A stretch of 59,946 nucleotides of DNA, from positions 1 through 59,946 of the forward strand of contig CAYRHB010000004.1 in the NCBI GenBank assembly GCA_964424035.1, given 5' to 3'. A model generated the notes under the pieces. That model was given only the letters and a program-made list of their open reading frames with translations. It was not told where the DNA came from and did not search any database. Source of the DNA: Leptolinea sp964424035 (GTDB taxonomy: Bacteria > Chloroflexota > Anaerolineae > Anaerolineales > Anaerolineaceae). Made by a program: the position numbers and the translations under genes. Positions within the stretch are counted from its first letter, which is position 1; every line of letters starts with the position of its first letter. Shown here one piece after another: positions 43,134-51,395 of this stretch.

Positions 43134-43799
43134 ATGTCCAATTCGATGAGTGTTGTTCTGGCTTCAAATTCTCCCCGCCGGCGGGAGCTTCTATCCCTTA
43201 CCGGTTGGTCATTTGTATCCCTGCCGGCGAATATTGATGAATCTCCTTTGACGGGTGAGGAACCGGATTCCTATGTTCTCCGGCTGGCGACGCAAAAAGC
43301 GAAAGCGTGTGATGTAAACGATAAATCCATCATCCTTGCCGCCGATACCGTTGTGGTTGACGGGAACCAGTTGCTCGGTAAACCAGCAAATCCGGCGGAA
43401 GCCCGGCGAATGCTGGTGCAGTTGCGGGGCCGGGATCACCGGGTTATGACGGCTTTAACCCTGTTTGAAACCGGGTCAGGCCAGATGGAAAGTGAATTGT
43501 GTGTTTCCACGGTTCCCATGCGCAATTATGCGGACCGGGAAATGGATGACTATATTCAAAGCAACGATCCACTTGACAAAGCTGGAGCGTATGCCATCCA
43601 GCATCCCGGTTTTCACCCGGTGGAAGGATTTCATGGCTGCTTTGCGAGTGTGATGGGACTCCCGTTATGCCATCTCAAGCGTATGGCTGCGGGATTTGGA
43701 CTGCCAGTTTCACCGGATATGGTTCATAATTGTGAGCGTTTGAACCGGTACGCATGCCCCATATTTGATCAAGTGGCACAAGGAGTGGATATTGGCTGA
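43134..43799 (+). CDS. maf: Maf-family nucleotide pyrophosphatase
   Basis: The 221-residue protein has the Maf motifs L-A-S-N-S-P-R-R-R-E-L-L, an internal A-T-Q-K-A-K-A and A-A-D-T-V-V with the catalytic Asp. It hydrolyses modified or canonical nucleoside triphosphates (dTTP/UTP type) and may influence septum formation. The C-terminus extends about 25 residues beyond typical members. ATG 43134 has a TAAAAT 9 bases upstream and no Shine-Dalgarno; ATG 43146 is an alternative. The end overlaps the PBP start by 8 bases. Confidence 0.92.
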   Translation: MSNSMSVVLASNSPRRRELLSLTGWSFVSLPANIDESPLTGEEPDSYVLRLATQKAKACDVNDKSIILAADTVVVDGNQLLGKPANPAEARRMLVQLRGRDHRVMTALTLFETGSGQMESELCVSTVPMRNYADREMDDYIQSNDPLDKAGAYAIQHPGFHPVEGFHGCFASVMGLPLCHLKRMAAGFGLPVSPDMVHNCERLNRYACPIFDQVAQGVDIG

Positions 43800-46035
43800 A
43801 ATGAAGACGGATTTGAAATGGAAGATCTCCCGCGGACTGGTATTTTTATGTGCCTTCGCCTTACTGACAACTTCCTGTAAACCGTCTTCTTTTGCCACCG
43901 AGGGGATGATGGCTCCTCTTCCCTCGACAAGCCCGTCAGCGGGAGTTGAAGATGCCCGGGCAGTTGTCCAATCGTTCCTCGAAGCCTGGCAAAAAGAGGA
44001 CTACGACCGGATGTACAGTCTTATCACATATGTCAGCCGGGATGCTGTTTCACGTGAAGATTTTGAAGCGAGGTATCGCGACACAGCCCAGAACCTCGGC
44101 TATGAAGGCCTGGAGGGATCCATTCTCTCCATGATGCCATCGAATATGTCAGCCCAGGTGGCGGTCCATGTGATTTACAGGACAATCGTCTTTGGGAAAA
44201 TGGAACGCGACATTATTATGAACCTCACGTCTGAAGAGGGCGACTGGCGTATTCAGTGGGAAGATGGTTTGATCCTTCCTGAATTGCATGGTGGGAATTG
44301 GTTGACCTCCGAATATACATCCTCAGGGCGGGGTGATATTTATGACCGTAATGGTATTCCTGTTGCGGCGCAGGTCAATGCGATGGCCATTGGAATTAAA
44401 CCGGCAGACCTGTTAAAACCGCAGGAAGGAAATCTGCTACTGGCCTTAACCCAACTCACCGGAAGGCCGAGCGATTCAATCAAACGGCAGATCGATGAAA
44501 ACCGCGATGCGTCTTATATTCCCATCAGTGAAGTAACCGCACAGGCCGCCCAGCAGATGTCTGAGGAATTAAGCCTGCTGCATGGGCTGGTAATGACGCC
44601 ATACAACGGCCGGTTATATTTTGATGAAGGTGCCGCGCCGCATGCTGTCGGTTACCTGTTGAAGATTTCCGAGGAAGAAATTGAAGAATACAGACGCAAA
44701 GGTTATTCCGGGGAGGAAAAGGTTGGTGTGTCCGGGTTGGAAGCCTGGGCGGAAGAACAACTGGCCGGTCACCCCGGAGGAACTGTATATCTGCGGGATC
44801 CTGGCGGTAATATTGTGACCCGTATGGCGCAGGCTGATTCAAAAGCACCACAATATATGCACACCACCCTGGATAAGGACCTGCAAATCCAATCCCAGCG
44901 CGCCATGGAGGGATACAGAGGTGCCATTGTTGTTATGGAGCGGGATACAGGAAGGATCCTGGCACTGGTATCCGCACCGGGATATGATGCGAACCTATTT
45001 GAGACAGCCAGTTATAACTCCAGTTTCCAGTTGAACGAAGCCTTGAACGACCCTGAACACCGGTTATTAAACCGTGTCACGCAGAGTGCCTACCCCATGG
45101 GTTCCATCTTCAAGATTGTCACAATGGCTGCTGCCCTCGAAAGCGGATACTACCGGTCCAACACGATCTATGATTGCGGATACCGTTTTACCGAACTTCC
45201 CGGTGTCACCCTGTATGACTGGACATATACATACCAGAAAAGCCCCAGTGGAAAGATCGACCTGGTTACCGGGCTGGTACGGTCCTGTAATCCTTATTTC
45301 TGGCATATCGGGCTGGATCTGTTCCAGAAGGGTGAGGCCAATGATCTGGTAACCCACGCCGAGATGTTTGGCCTGGGCCGTAAAACAGGGATCAGGGAAT
45401 TGGATGAGGTGGCCGGACAGATACTGGAACCCAAGAGTGAGGGAGATGCCGTGCAATTGAGTATCGGACAGGGCTCCATGCTGGCCACCCCGCTACAGGT
45501 TGCAGTCATGATCTCGGCTATCGGAAACGGCGGTAACCTGTACCGGCCTTATATCGTGTCAAAGTTTACATCCGCAGACGGCGAGGAAATTACATCCACG
45601 TCTCCCGAAGTGTTGAGCAAGCTGGAGGAACGGCCGCAGATCATGGATGTGATCAGGGCAGGAATGCGGCGTGTTATTACGGACGAAAAAGGAACGGCGC
45701 AGGCTGCCATGGCCGGAATTCAGGTCCCCATTTACGGGAAAACAGGCACAGCCGAAACCGCATCCGATGACCCGCATTCCTGGTTCGCGGGCTACACCGA
45801 TGGAGCAAAAGAAACAAACAAACCGGATATCACGATTGTGGTTATTGCGGAGAATGCCGGAGAGGGTTCCATGGTGGCGGCTCCCATTTTCCGAAGAATC
45901 ATCGAGATCTACTACAATGGGAAACCGTCCAAACTGCTCCCCTGGGAATCATCATTATATACGCGCCGGGACCCGACCCCCACACCTGCTGCCACTGAAA
46001 CCGAAATTCTTCCATCGGCGACATCGGCCCCCTGA
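43792..46035 (+). CDS. Lipoprotein penicillin-binding protein (MecA/PBP2-like transpeptidase)
   Basis: The 747-residue protein is read from TTG 43792, six bases after AAGGAG; ATG 43801 is the alternative. A lipoprotein signal ends at L-T-T-S-C. An N-terminal NTF2-like MecA domain (about 50-155), a PBP dimerisation domain and a transpeptidase domain follow. The transpeptidase has S438-I-F-K441, S498-C-N500 and K650-T-G652. All catalytic motifs are present, so it should crosslink peptidoglycan. The MecA-type N-domain with lipid anchor resembles class B PBPs of low beta-lactam affinity, though affinity cannot be read here. It lies between maf and rsgA in one operon. Confidence 0.92.
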   Translation: MAEMKTDLKWKISRGLVFLCAFALLTTSCKPSSFATEGMMAPLPSTSPSAGVEDARAVVQSFLEAWQKEDYDRMYSLITYVSRDAVSREDFEARYRDTAQNLGYEGLEGSILSMMPSNMSAQVAVHVIYRTIVFGKMERDIIMNLTSEEGDWRIQWEDGLILPELHGGNWLTSEYTSSGRGDIYDRNGIPVAAQVNAMAIGIKPADLLKPQEGNLLLALTQLTGRPSDSIKRQIDENRDASYIPISEVTAQAAQQMSEELSLLHGLVMTPYNGRLYFDEGAAPHAVGYLLKISEEEIEEYRRKGYSGEEKVGVSGLEAWAEEQLAGHPGGTVYLRDPGGNIVTRMAQADSKAPQYMHTTLDKDLQIQSQRAMEGYRGAIVVMERDTGRILALVSAPGYDANLFETASYNSSFQLNEALNDPEHRLLNRVTQSAYPMGSIFKIVTMAAALESGYYRSNTIYDCGYRFTELPGVTLYDWTYTYQKSPSGKIDLVTGLVRSCNPYFWHIGLDLFQKGEANDLVTHAEMFGLGRKTGIRELDEVAGQILEPKSEGDAVQLSIGQGSMLATPLQVAVMISAIGNGGNLYRPYIVSKFTSADGEEITSTSPEVLSKLEERPQIMDVIRAGMRRVITDEKGTAQAAMAGIQVPIYGKTGTAETASDDPHSWFAGYTDGAKETNKPDITIVVIAENAGEGSMVAAPIFRRIIEIYYNGKPSKLLPWESSLYTRRDPTPTPAATETEILPSATSAP

Positions 46036-46037
46036 GC

Positions 46038-46949
46038 ATGCAAGAAAAAGTTAGTACCGGCCTTGTAACACGCACACAATCCGGATTTGCACGGGTACAT
46101 ACACATGCAGGAATTTTTACCTGCCGTTTGCGCGGCAGACTTAAACAGCACCATTCCCTCAGTGACATACTGGCGGTGGGTGACACAGTGGATATTTCGA
46201 TTTCAACCCCGGAAGAAGGTATGGTTGAGTTTGTTCATCCCCGTCTGCGCGCGCTTTCCCGCCAGGCGCCGGAAGCCCGGGGCGTACATGAGCAGGTACT
46301 GGTGGCAAATCCCGACCAGGTGATCCTCGTTTTTGCCTGTGCAGATCCGCCACCGCATGTCCGAATGGCTGACCGGTTTCTCATTGGATTGGAAAAACAC
46401 GGGATCCCGGCCCGAATCGTATTGAACAAAAAAGATCTGGGAGATCTGCCGGCCGTTGAAGCCATGTTCGCGCACTACAATGGATTGGGTTTTCCGGTAC
46501 ATTATGTTTCCGCAAAATACAAAGAAGGTTTGGAAGATTTGAAGGCCATCCTTTCCGGGAAAATATCGGTTTTGGCCGGACCTTCAGGAGTGGGAAAAAC
46601 CAGTTTGCTGAATGCCCTGCAACCCGGATTGGGAATGCAGGTGCGAGATGTCAGCAAGTTCACATCAAAGGGGCGCCACACCACCCAGGTTCGTGAGTTA
46701 TTCCCGCTGGATGGTGGCGGCTGGCTGGCTGATCTTCCCGGTATCCGCAGCCTTGGATTATGGGATATTCAGCCGGAGGAATTGGACGGGTATTTCAGCG
46801 AGATCCGTGATCTTGTGCCATATTGCCAGTTCAATGATTGCACACACCGCAATGAACCCGGATGCGCTGTACGCCAAGCAGCCGAAGCGGGGATGATAAA
46901 CCCGGTTCGCTACGATTCTTATTTACGATTGCGCTTTGGGGATGAATGA
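46038..46949 (+). CDS. rsgA: Ribosome small-subunit GTPase RsgA
   Basis: The 303-residue protein has an N-terminal OB fold and a circularly permuted GTPase domain with N-K-K-D before the P-loop G181-P-S-G-V-G-K-T188, then D-L-P-G. The C-terminal zinc finger has C-Q-F-N-D-C-T-H and a later Cys (G-C-A-V). It checks late maturation of the 30S subunit. It begins 2 bases after the PBP stop codon. Confidence 0.95.
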   Translation: MQEKVSTGLVTRTQSGFARVHTHAGIFTCRLRGRLKQHHSLSDILAVGDTVDISISTPEEGMVEFVHPRLRALSRQAPEARGVHEQVLVANPDQVILVFACADPPPHVRMADRFLIGLEKHGIPARIVLNKKDLGDLPAVEAMFAHYNGLGFPVHYVSAKYKEGLEDLKAILSGKISVLAGPSGVGKTSLLNALQPGLGMQVRDVSKFTSKGRHTTQVRELFPLDGGGWLADLPGIRSLGLWDIQPEELDGYFSEIRDLVPYCQFNDCTHRNEPGCAVRQAAEAGMINPVRYDSYLRLRFGDE

Positions 46950-46970
46950 TATTCCAGGAATGTCATAATG

Positions 46971-46991
46971 CAACCGTCAGGTTTCCGGTTG
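46971..46991 (+). terminator. Weak stem-loop after rsgA
   Basis: CAACCG and CGGTTG form a 6-bp stem with a 9-base loop, followed by TTAAAAGTCTTG. The T-run is poor, so termination is uncertain. Confidence 0.3.
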
Positions 46992-47036
46992 TTAAAAGTC
47001 TTGTTGTTGTCATTCAGGAATTGTGTTTCCCTAATA

Positions 47037-47056
47037 TGGAAATTTCCACATTGTGG
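47037..47056 (+). promoter_or_regulatory. Two overlapping palindromes upstream of the peptide-importer promoter
   Basis: TGGAAATTTCCA (47037-47048) is a perfect 12-base palindrome. CCACATTGTGG (47046-47056) is a perfect palindrome with a one-base centre, sharing three bases with the first. The pair ends 7 bases before the -35 box, the usual place for an activator or an upstream repressor site. Confidence 0.5.
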
Positions 47057-47063
47057 AGTTTGT

Positions 47064-47092
47064 TTGACATCATTCTGAAAAACAGATAGAAT
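47064..47092 (+). promoter_or_regulatory. Promoter of the oligopeptide ABC operon
   Basis: TTGACA (47064-47069), a spacer of 17 bases and TAGAAT (47087-47092) form a near-consensus housekeeping promoter. The leader to ATG 47185 would be about 85 bases. Confidence 0.8.
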
Positions 47093-47184
47093 TACTACAC
47101 TACCGATGCCTCCGGATAAAATCTGGAAGGCTCTGTTTGTTTATTGAATTAGTAGTTAATCTTCTGAATCGAGGTTTTTATTGC

Positions 47185-48129
47185 ATGACGGAAATCTTAA
47201 GTGTGCAAGGCCTTGAAACGCAATTCCGGACCCGAGAAGGAATCGTTCATGCAGTAAATGGCGTTTCATTCAATCTTGAAGAGGGGGAAACTCTGGGGAT
47301 TGTTGGTGAGAGTGGTTGCGGAAAAAGCGTTTCAGTAATGTCAATGCTGCGCCTGATCCCTTCCCCACCGGGGCAGGTGGTTGCAGGGAAAGCGATATAT
47401 CAGGGGAAAGACCTGCTTGCCATGACCGATGATGAGATCCGCCATGTTCGAGGTTCTCAAATAAGCATGGTCTTCCAGGACCCGATGACCTTTTTTAACC
47501 CAGTCCTGACGATTGGACAACAGGTTTCGGAACCACTGGAGATCCACACCGGTATGAACCGGAAAATGGCCTATGACCGGGCTGCACAGGTGTTGGAAAT
47601 GGTCGGAATCCCCCGCGCCAAAGAACGGCTGGATGATTACCCTCACCAGTTTTCCGGTGGTATGCGCCAGCGCGTGATGATCGCCATGGCCTTGATCACC
47701 AATCCACAATTACTGATAGCCGATGAACCAACAACCGCTTTGGATGTAACCATCCAGGCGCAGATCGTTGAACTTGTACAACGGTTGCGCCAGGAACTGG
47801 GAATGGCCATTATCTGGATCACGCATGACCTTGGAATCATCGCCGGTCTGGCAAAACGCGTCGCCGTGATGTATGGCGGTTGTATTGTTGAGGAAGCCGG
47901 TGTGAAAGAACTGTATTCGAATCCGATGCATCCATATACCCAGGGTCTGCTGGGCAGCCTTCCCAGGATGGATGAGACACAACACCGCCGCCTTGTTTCA
48001 ATCGATGGACTCCCGCCTATCTTGATGGAAAAACCCCGATCCTGCCCATTCCTTTCCCGTTGCACGTATGCTGTTGAACACTGTAAAACAGAAAATCCCG
48101 CGTTGAGAAATCTATCCCCACATCATTAG
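47185..48129 (+). CDS. Oligopeptide ABC transporter ATP-binding protein (DppD/OppD type)
   Basis: The 314-residue ATPase has Walker A G-E-S-G-C-G-K-S, the signature F-S-G-G-M-R-Q-R and Walker B L-L-I-A-D-E-P-T-T-A-L-D. A C-terminal Cys-containing region (C-P-F-L-S-R-C ... C) is typical of Opp/Dpp ATPases. It energises import together with the next gene product. The ATG at 47185 follows a weak GAGG; an upstream ATG at 47137 would add 16 hydrophobic residues not found in the family. First gene of the importer operon. Confidence 0.94.
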   Translation: MTEILSVQGLETQFRTREGIVHAVNGVSFNLEEGETLGIVGESGCGKSVSVMSMLRLIPSPPGQVVAGKAIYQGKDLLAMTDDEIRHVRGSQISMVFQDPMTFFNPVLTIGQQVSEPLEIHTGMNRKMAYDRAAQVLEMVGIPRAKERLDDYPHQFSGGMRQRVMIAMALITNPQLLIADEPTTALDVTIQAQIVELVQRLRQELGMAIIWITHDLGIIAGLAKRVAVMYGGCIVEEAGVKELYSNPMHPYTQGLLGSLPRMDETQHRRLVSIDGLPPILMEKPRSCPFLSRCTYAVEHCKTENPALRNLSPHH

Positions 48130-48170
48130 GTAGCCTGTTGGGTTGATCCTAACACGGGAAGGGAATTCTA

Positions 48171-49157
48171 ATGGCAGAAAAAGATGTATTACTTAAAGTT
48201 GATCGATTGGTCAAATATTTCCCCATCATGCAGGGTTTTGTATTTAAGTCGCATAAGGGAGATGTCCACGCTGTAGATGATGTCTCTTTTGATATTTATT
48301 CCGGAGAAACCCTGGGGTTGGTGGGCGAATCCGGGTGTGGAAAGTCAACCACCGGAAGAACGATATTGCAGCTCTACCGGCCAACCTCCGGTCATGTATA
48401 TTTTAAGGGTGAAGACCTGGTATCCATGAAAGGGGAGCATCTTCGGAAGACCAGGAAAAAGATGCAGATGATCTTCCAGGACCCGTATGCCAGCCTGAAC
48501 CCACGCATGAAGATCAGCGATATTATCGCCGAACCGATGATCATCCACAAAACCCACAGTGGAAAAGAGTTGAATAACCGGGTTCTACATTTGTTGGAGC
48601 TGGTGGGTTTGAATACGGCATTTGCCAGCCGCTATCCGCATGAATTTTCTGGCGGTCAACGCCAGCGCATTGGTATTGCCCGTGCGCTTGCCCTTGACCC
48701 CGATCTGATCATATGCGATGAACCAATCGCCGCGTTGGATGTATCTGTTCAGGCGCAGGTAGTGAACCTGCTGGAAGACCTTCAACGGGAATTGAAACTC
48801 ACATACCTGTTCATTGCTCACGACCTGTCCATGGTTAAACATATCAGCAGCCGGGTGGCGGTCATGTACCTGGGGATCATCGCAGAGAAAGCATCCCGCG
48901 ATGAACTGTACAACAATCCACTGCACCCATACACCCAGGCTCTCCTATCGGCTGTACCCATTCCAGACCCTGTTGCCGAAGAAAAGCGGCGGCGGACCAT
49001 CCTGGAAGGCGACGTTCCGTCACCGGTAGATCCGCCCAGCGGATGCCGGTTCCGGACTAGGTGTCCCATTGCGCAGGCTGTTTGCGCCGAATTACGGCCG
49101 GAATTACGGGAAATCACCCCCGGCCATTTAGTGGCCTGCCATTTAGCCAATCAGTAA
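48171..49157 (+). CDS. Oligopeptide ABC transporter ATP-binding protein (DppF/OppF type)
   Basis: The 328-residue ATPase has Walker A G-E-S-G-C-G-K-S-T-T, the signature F-S-G-G-Q-R-Q-R and Walker B L-I-I-C-D-E-P-I-A-A-L-D, plus the C-terminal oligo_HPY region with Y-N-N-P-L-H-P-Y-T and a Cys cluster (C-R-F-R-T-R-C-P-I-A). It forms the nucleotide-binding pair with the preceding protein. GGGAAGGG lies before the ATG. Confidence 0.95.
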   Translation: MAEKDVLLKVDRLVKYFPIMQGFVFKSHKGDVHAVDDVSFDIYSGETLGLVGESGCGKSTTGRTILQLYRPTSGHVYFKGEDLVSMKGEHLRKTRKKMQMIFQDPYASLNPRMKISDIIAEPMIIHKTHSGKELNNRVLHLLELVGLNTAFASRYPHEFSGGQRQRIGIARALALDPDLIICDEPIAALDVSVQAQVVNLLEDLQRELKLTYLFIAHDLSMVKHISSRVAVMYLGIIAEKASRDELYNNPLHPYTQALLSAVPIPDPVAEEKRRRTILEGDVPSPVDPPSGCRFRTRCPIAQAVCAELRPELREITPGHLVACHLANQ

Positions 49158-49167
49158 GCATGTTTTC

Positions 49168-49227
49168 AAAAGGAGGTGATCTTTCACCCGATAAATCAGC
49201 AAGTCCTAAGCAAGCTTAGTTGATCAA
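49168..49227 (+). promoter_or_regulatory. Leader element with orphan super-Shine-Dalgarno and two palindromes
   Basis: AAAGGAGGTGATC (49169-49181) is an exact 13-base complement of the universal 16S rRNA 3' end, but no start codon with an open frame follows at usable distance. Part of it (GGTGA) can pair with TCACC (49184-49188). Downstream are CTAAGC-AA-GCTTAG (49206-49219) and TTGATCAA (49220-49227). The solute-binding protein has its own AGAGGAG site at 49241-49247. The element may be a ribosome standby or mRNA-stability site. Confidence 0.55.
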
Positions 49228-49254
49228 CCCATTTCTTTTGAGAGGAGAAGCACT

Positions 49255-51270
49255 ATGCGTAACAGATTTATTCTTTTGATGTCGTTGGTTATGATAGCCA
49301 GCATGCTCTTGGGAGCCTGCCAGCCACAGCCTGCGGCTGGCACCACCCCCGAAGCACCCGCCCCGGCTGCTGCCGCCAAAGGCCCCGAGTTTAAGAATCC
49401 CGACACCATCACATTCGTGACCGGTGCCGGCGAACCTGAGACTCTGGACCCCGCCTGGACATACGAGACCGCCGGTTCCACCGTCGAACTCAACCTCTAT
49501 GAAGGTCTGACCTTCTTCAAACGGGAAAAGACTGATGAGTTCATCCCTGCTCTGGCTACCGAATGGAAAACCAGCGACGATGGCCTCGAATGGACATTCA
49601 ACATCCGTGATGGTGTGAAATTCCACGAAGGTGGCACGCTTGAACCGCATGATGTTGCCTACACCGCCCAGCGCGCTTTCCTGCAGGGTCGTATCGACGG
49701 CTGGCAGTGGATCGTTTATGAAGCTTTCTATGGTCCGGATATGGCCATGGCCAGCATCAAAGATTTTGCCGCTGCCTACCTGGCTCCTGACGCCGAAGAA
49801 GCTCCTGCTTTCGAAGATCTTGCGGAAGAAGATCTGGTCAAAGTCTGCGAAGACATCCAGACCAAGATCGTGGCTGATGACGATGCCGGTACAGTGACCT
49901 ACAAATTCAAGCAACCCGTCCCCTGGATGCTCGCCCTGACCTCACAGCAGTTCCTCGGTGGTATCCTGGATAAGGAATGGATGGCTGAGAATGGTGACTG
50001 GGATGGCGATTGCGCTACCTGGACCAAATATGCTGATCCTTCCGCTGAAGATACCATCCTCTTCAACAAAGCCAATGGTACCGGCCCCTACAAGCTGGAT
50101 CATTACACTCCCGGCGAAGAGATTGTATTGAATGCCAATGAAGATTACTGGCGCACCGAACCCATGTGGGACGGCGGCCCCAGCGGCGTAGCCAGCATTA
50201 AACGTGTTGTTATCAAGAACGTTGATGAATGGGGTACCCGCCTCTCCATGCTGCAGGCCGGTGATGCAGATGAGATCTACACACCTCCGCAGTATCGTGG
50301 TGAACTTGAACCGTTCGCCAAAGTTACGTGCGGCATTGATGAAGCGACCTGCAAGGAAGACAAGGCGGATGGTTATCTGCAATTCTTCCGCAAACTCCCC
50401 ATGCCCGCCATTACCCCTGCCCAGCTCAACTGGCAGATCAACAACGAAGGCGGAAATCCGTACATTGGCTCAGGTGAACTGGACGGTAATGGACTTCCGA
50501 CCAACTTCTTCTCTGATATCCATATCCGCAAGGCTTTCTCGACCTGCTTCGATTACGATGCCATGGTTAAAGATGCTCTGGCCGGTGAAGGTGTTCAGGC
50601 CCAGGGTCCCATCCCGCAGGGTATGATGGGTTACCTGACCGATCAGGCCCCGATCAACAAATACGATCCCGCCGTCTGCGAAGCTGAATTCAAAGCCGCC
50701 GACCTCGACGGTGATGGTATTGCTGCCGGTGAAGACGAGGACGATATCTGGTCCAAGGGCTTCTACATGCAGATCGCGTACAACAGTGGTAACGACACCC
50801 GCCGTCTGGCTGCCGAGATCCTGAAAGCCGGTATTGAATCTGTCAATCCGAAATTCTCGATCGCCGTGCTCGCCATGCCGTGGCCAGTACTCCTTGAGAG
50901 CCGCCGCCAGGGCAAGCTCCCCATCTATGTGGGTGGCTGGGTGGAAGACTACCACGATCCGCACAACTGGGTAAATCCGTTCCTGTATTCACAGGGTGCC
51001 TATGGTCGTATCATCAATATGACTGACGATTACAAAACTAAGTATGACACGATCATTATTGAAGGCGCTGAGGCAAATGGTGTTGATGCCCGTACCCCGA
51101 TCTACGAAAAGATTCAGACCATGTCACAGGAAGATGCTGTGAATATCTGGATGTACCAGGCTATGGAAGGTTATCCGTTCCAGTCCTGGATCAAGGGTTT
51201 CTACTTCAATCCTGCTTATGGAAACCCGGAATACGGTTGGATCTACTCGCTGTCCAAAGTAGCCCCGTAA
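49255..51270 (+). CDS. Oligopeptide ABC transporter substrate-binding lipoprotein (family 5)
   Basis: The 671-residue protein has a lipoprotein signal (L-L-G-A-C), an Ala/Pro-rich linker and the SBP family 5 fold (G-E-P-E-T-L-D-P-A-W near residue 60; F-N-I-R-D-G-V-K-F-H). It captures peptides at the membrane face. A 12-residue loop D483-L-D-G-D-G-I-A-A-G-E-D494 matches a dockerin/EF-hand-like calcium loop. Codon choice is biased to C-ending codons (GCC, ACC, ATC, CTC) more than in neighbours, a sign of very high expression. It is larger than E. coli OppA (543). The third gene of the operon is followed by a long hairpin. Confidence 0.95.
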   Translation: MRNRFILLMSLVMIASMLLGACQPQPAAGTTPEAPAPAAAAKGPEFKNPDTITFVTGAGEPETLDPAWTYETAGSTVELNLYEGLTFFKREKTDEFIPALATEWKTSDDGLEWTFNIRDGVKFHEGGTLEPHDVAYTAQRAFLQGRIDGWQWIVYEAFYGPDMAMASIKDFAAAYLAPDAEEAPAFEDLAEEDLVKVCEDIQTKIVADDDAGTVTYKFKQPVPWMLALTSQQFLGGILDKEWMAENGDWDGDCATWTKYADPSAEDTILFNKANGTGPYKLDHYTPGEEIVLNANEDYWRTEPMWDGGPSGVASIKRVVIKNVDEWGTRLSMLQAGDADEIYTPPQYRGELEPFAKVTCGIDEATCKEDKADGYLQFFRKLPMPAITPAQLNWQINNEGGNPYIGSGELDGNGLPTNFFSDIHIRKAFSTCFDYDAMVKDALAGEGVQAQGPIPQGMMGYLTDQAPINKYDPAVCEAEFKAADLDGDGIAAGEDEDDIWSKGFYMQIAYNSGNDTRRLAAEILKAGIESVNPKFSIAVLAMPWPVLLESRRQGKLPIYVGGWVEDYHDPHNWVNPFLYSQGAYGRIINMTDDYKTKYDTIIIEGAEANGVDARTPIYEKIQTMSQEDAVNIWMYQAMEGYPFQSWIKGFYFNPAYGNPEYGWIYSLSKVAP

Positions 51271-51297
51271 TCTGATACAGATCTTTTGAAATGAACT

Positions 51298-51328
51298 ATC
51301 CGGGAGCCGTGTTAAACGGCTCCCGGAT
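51298..51328 (+). terminator. Long intercistronic hairpin after the substrate-binding gene
   Basis: ATCCGGGAGCCGT and ACGGCTCCCGGAT form a perfect 13-bp stem with a GTTAA loop. No T-run follows, so it is unlikely to terminate fully. Hairpins in this place commonly protect the binding-protein mRNA and lower permease expression. Confidence 0.8.
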
Positions 51329-51395
51329 GAAGTTCAAAAATCCCTCCCACCAGTCAATTTTCGATCCGGATGGGACCTGGAGGTGCCATTTGTCA

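Noticed and set aside
49176..49223. GTG inside the super-Shine-Dalgarno as a start of a small peptide
   Set aside because: The codon overlaps the ribosome-binding bases themselves, so it cannot be used with that site; the short peptide has no features.
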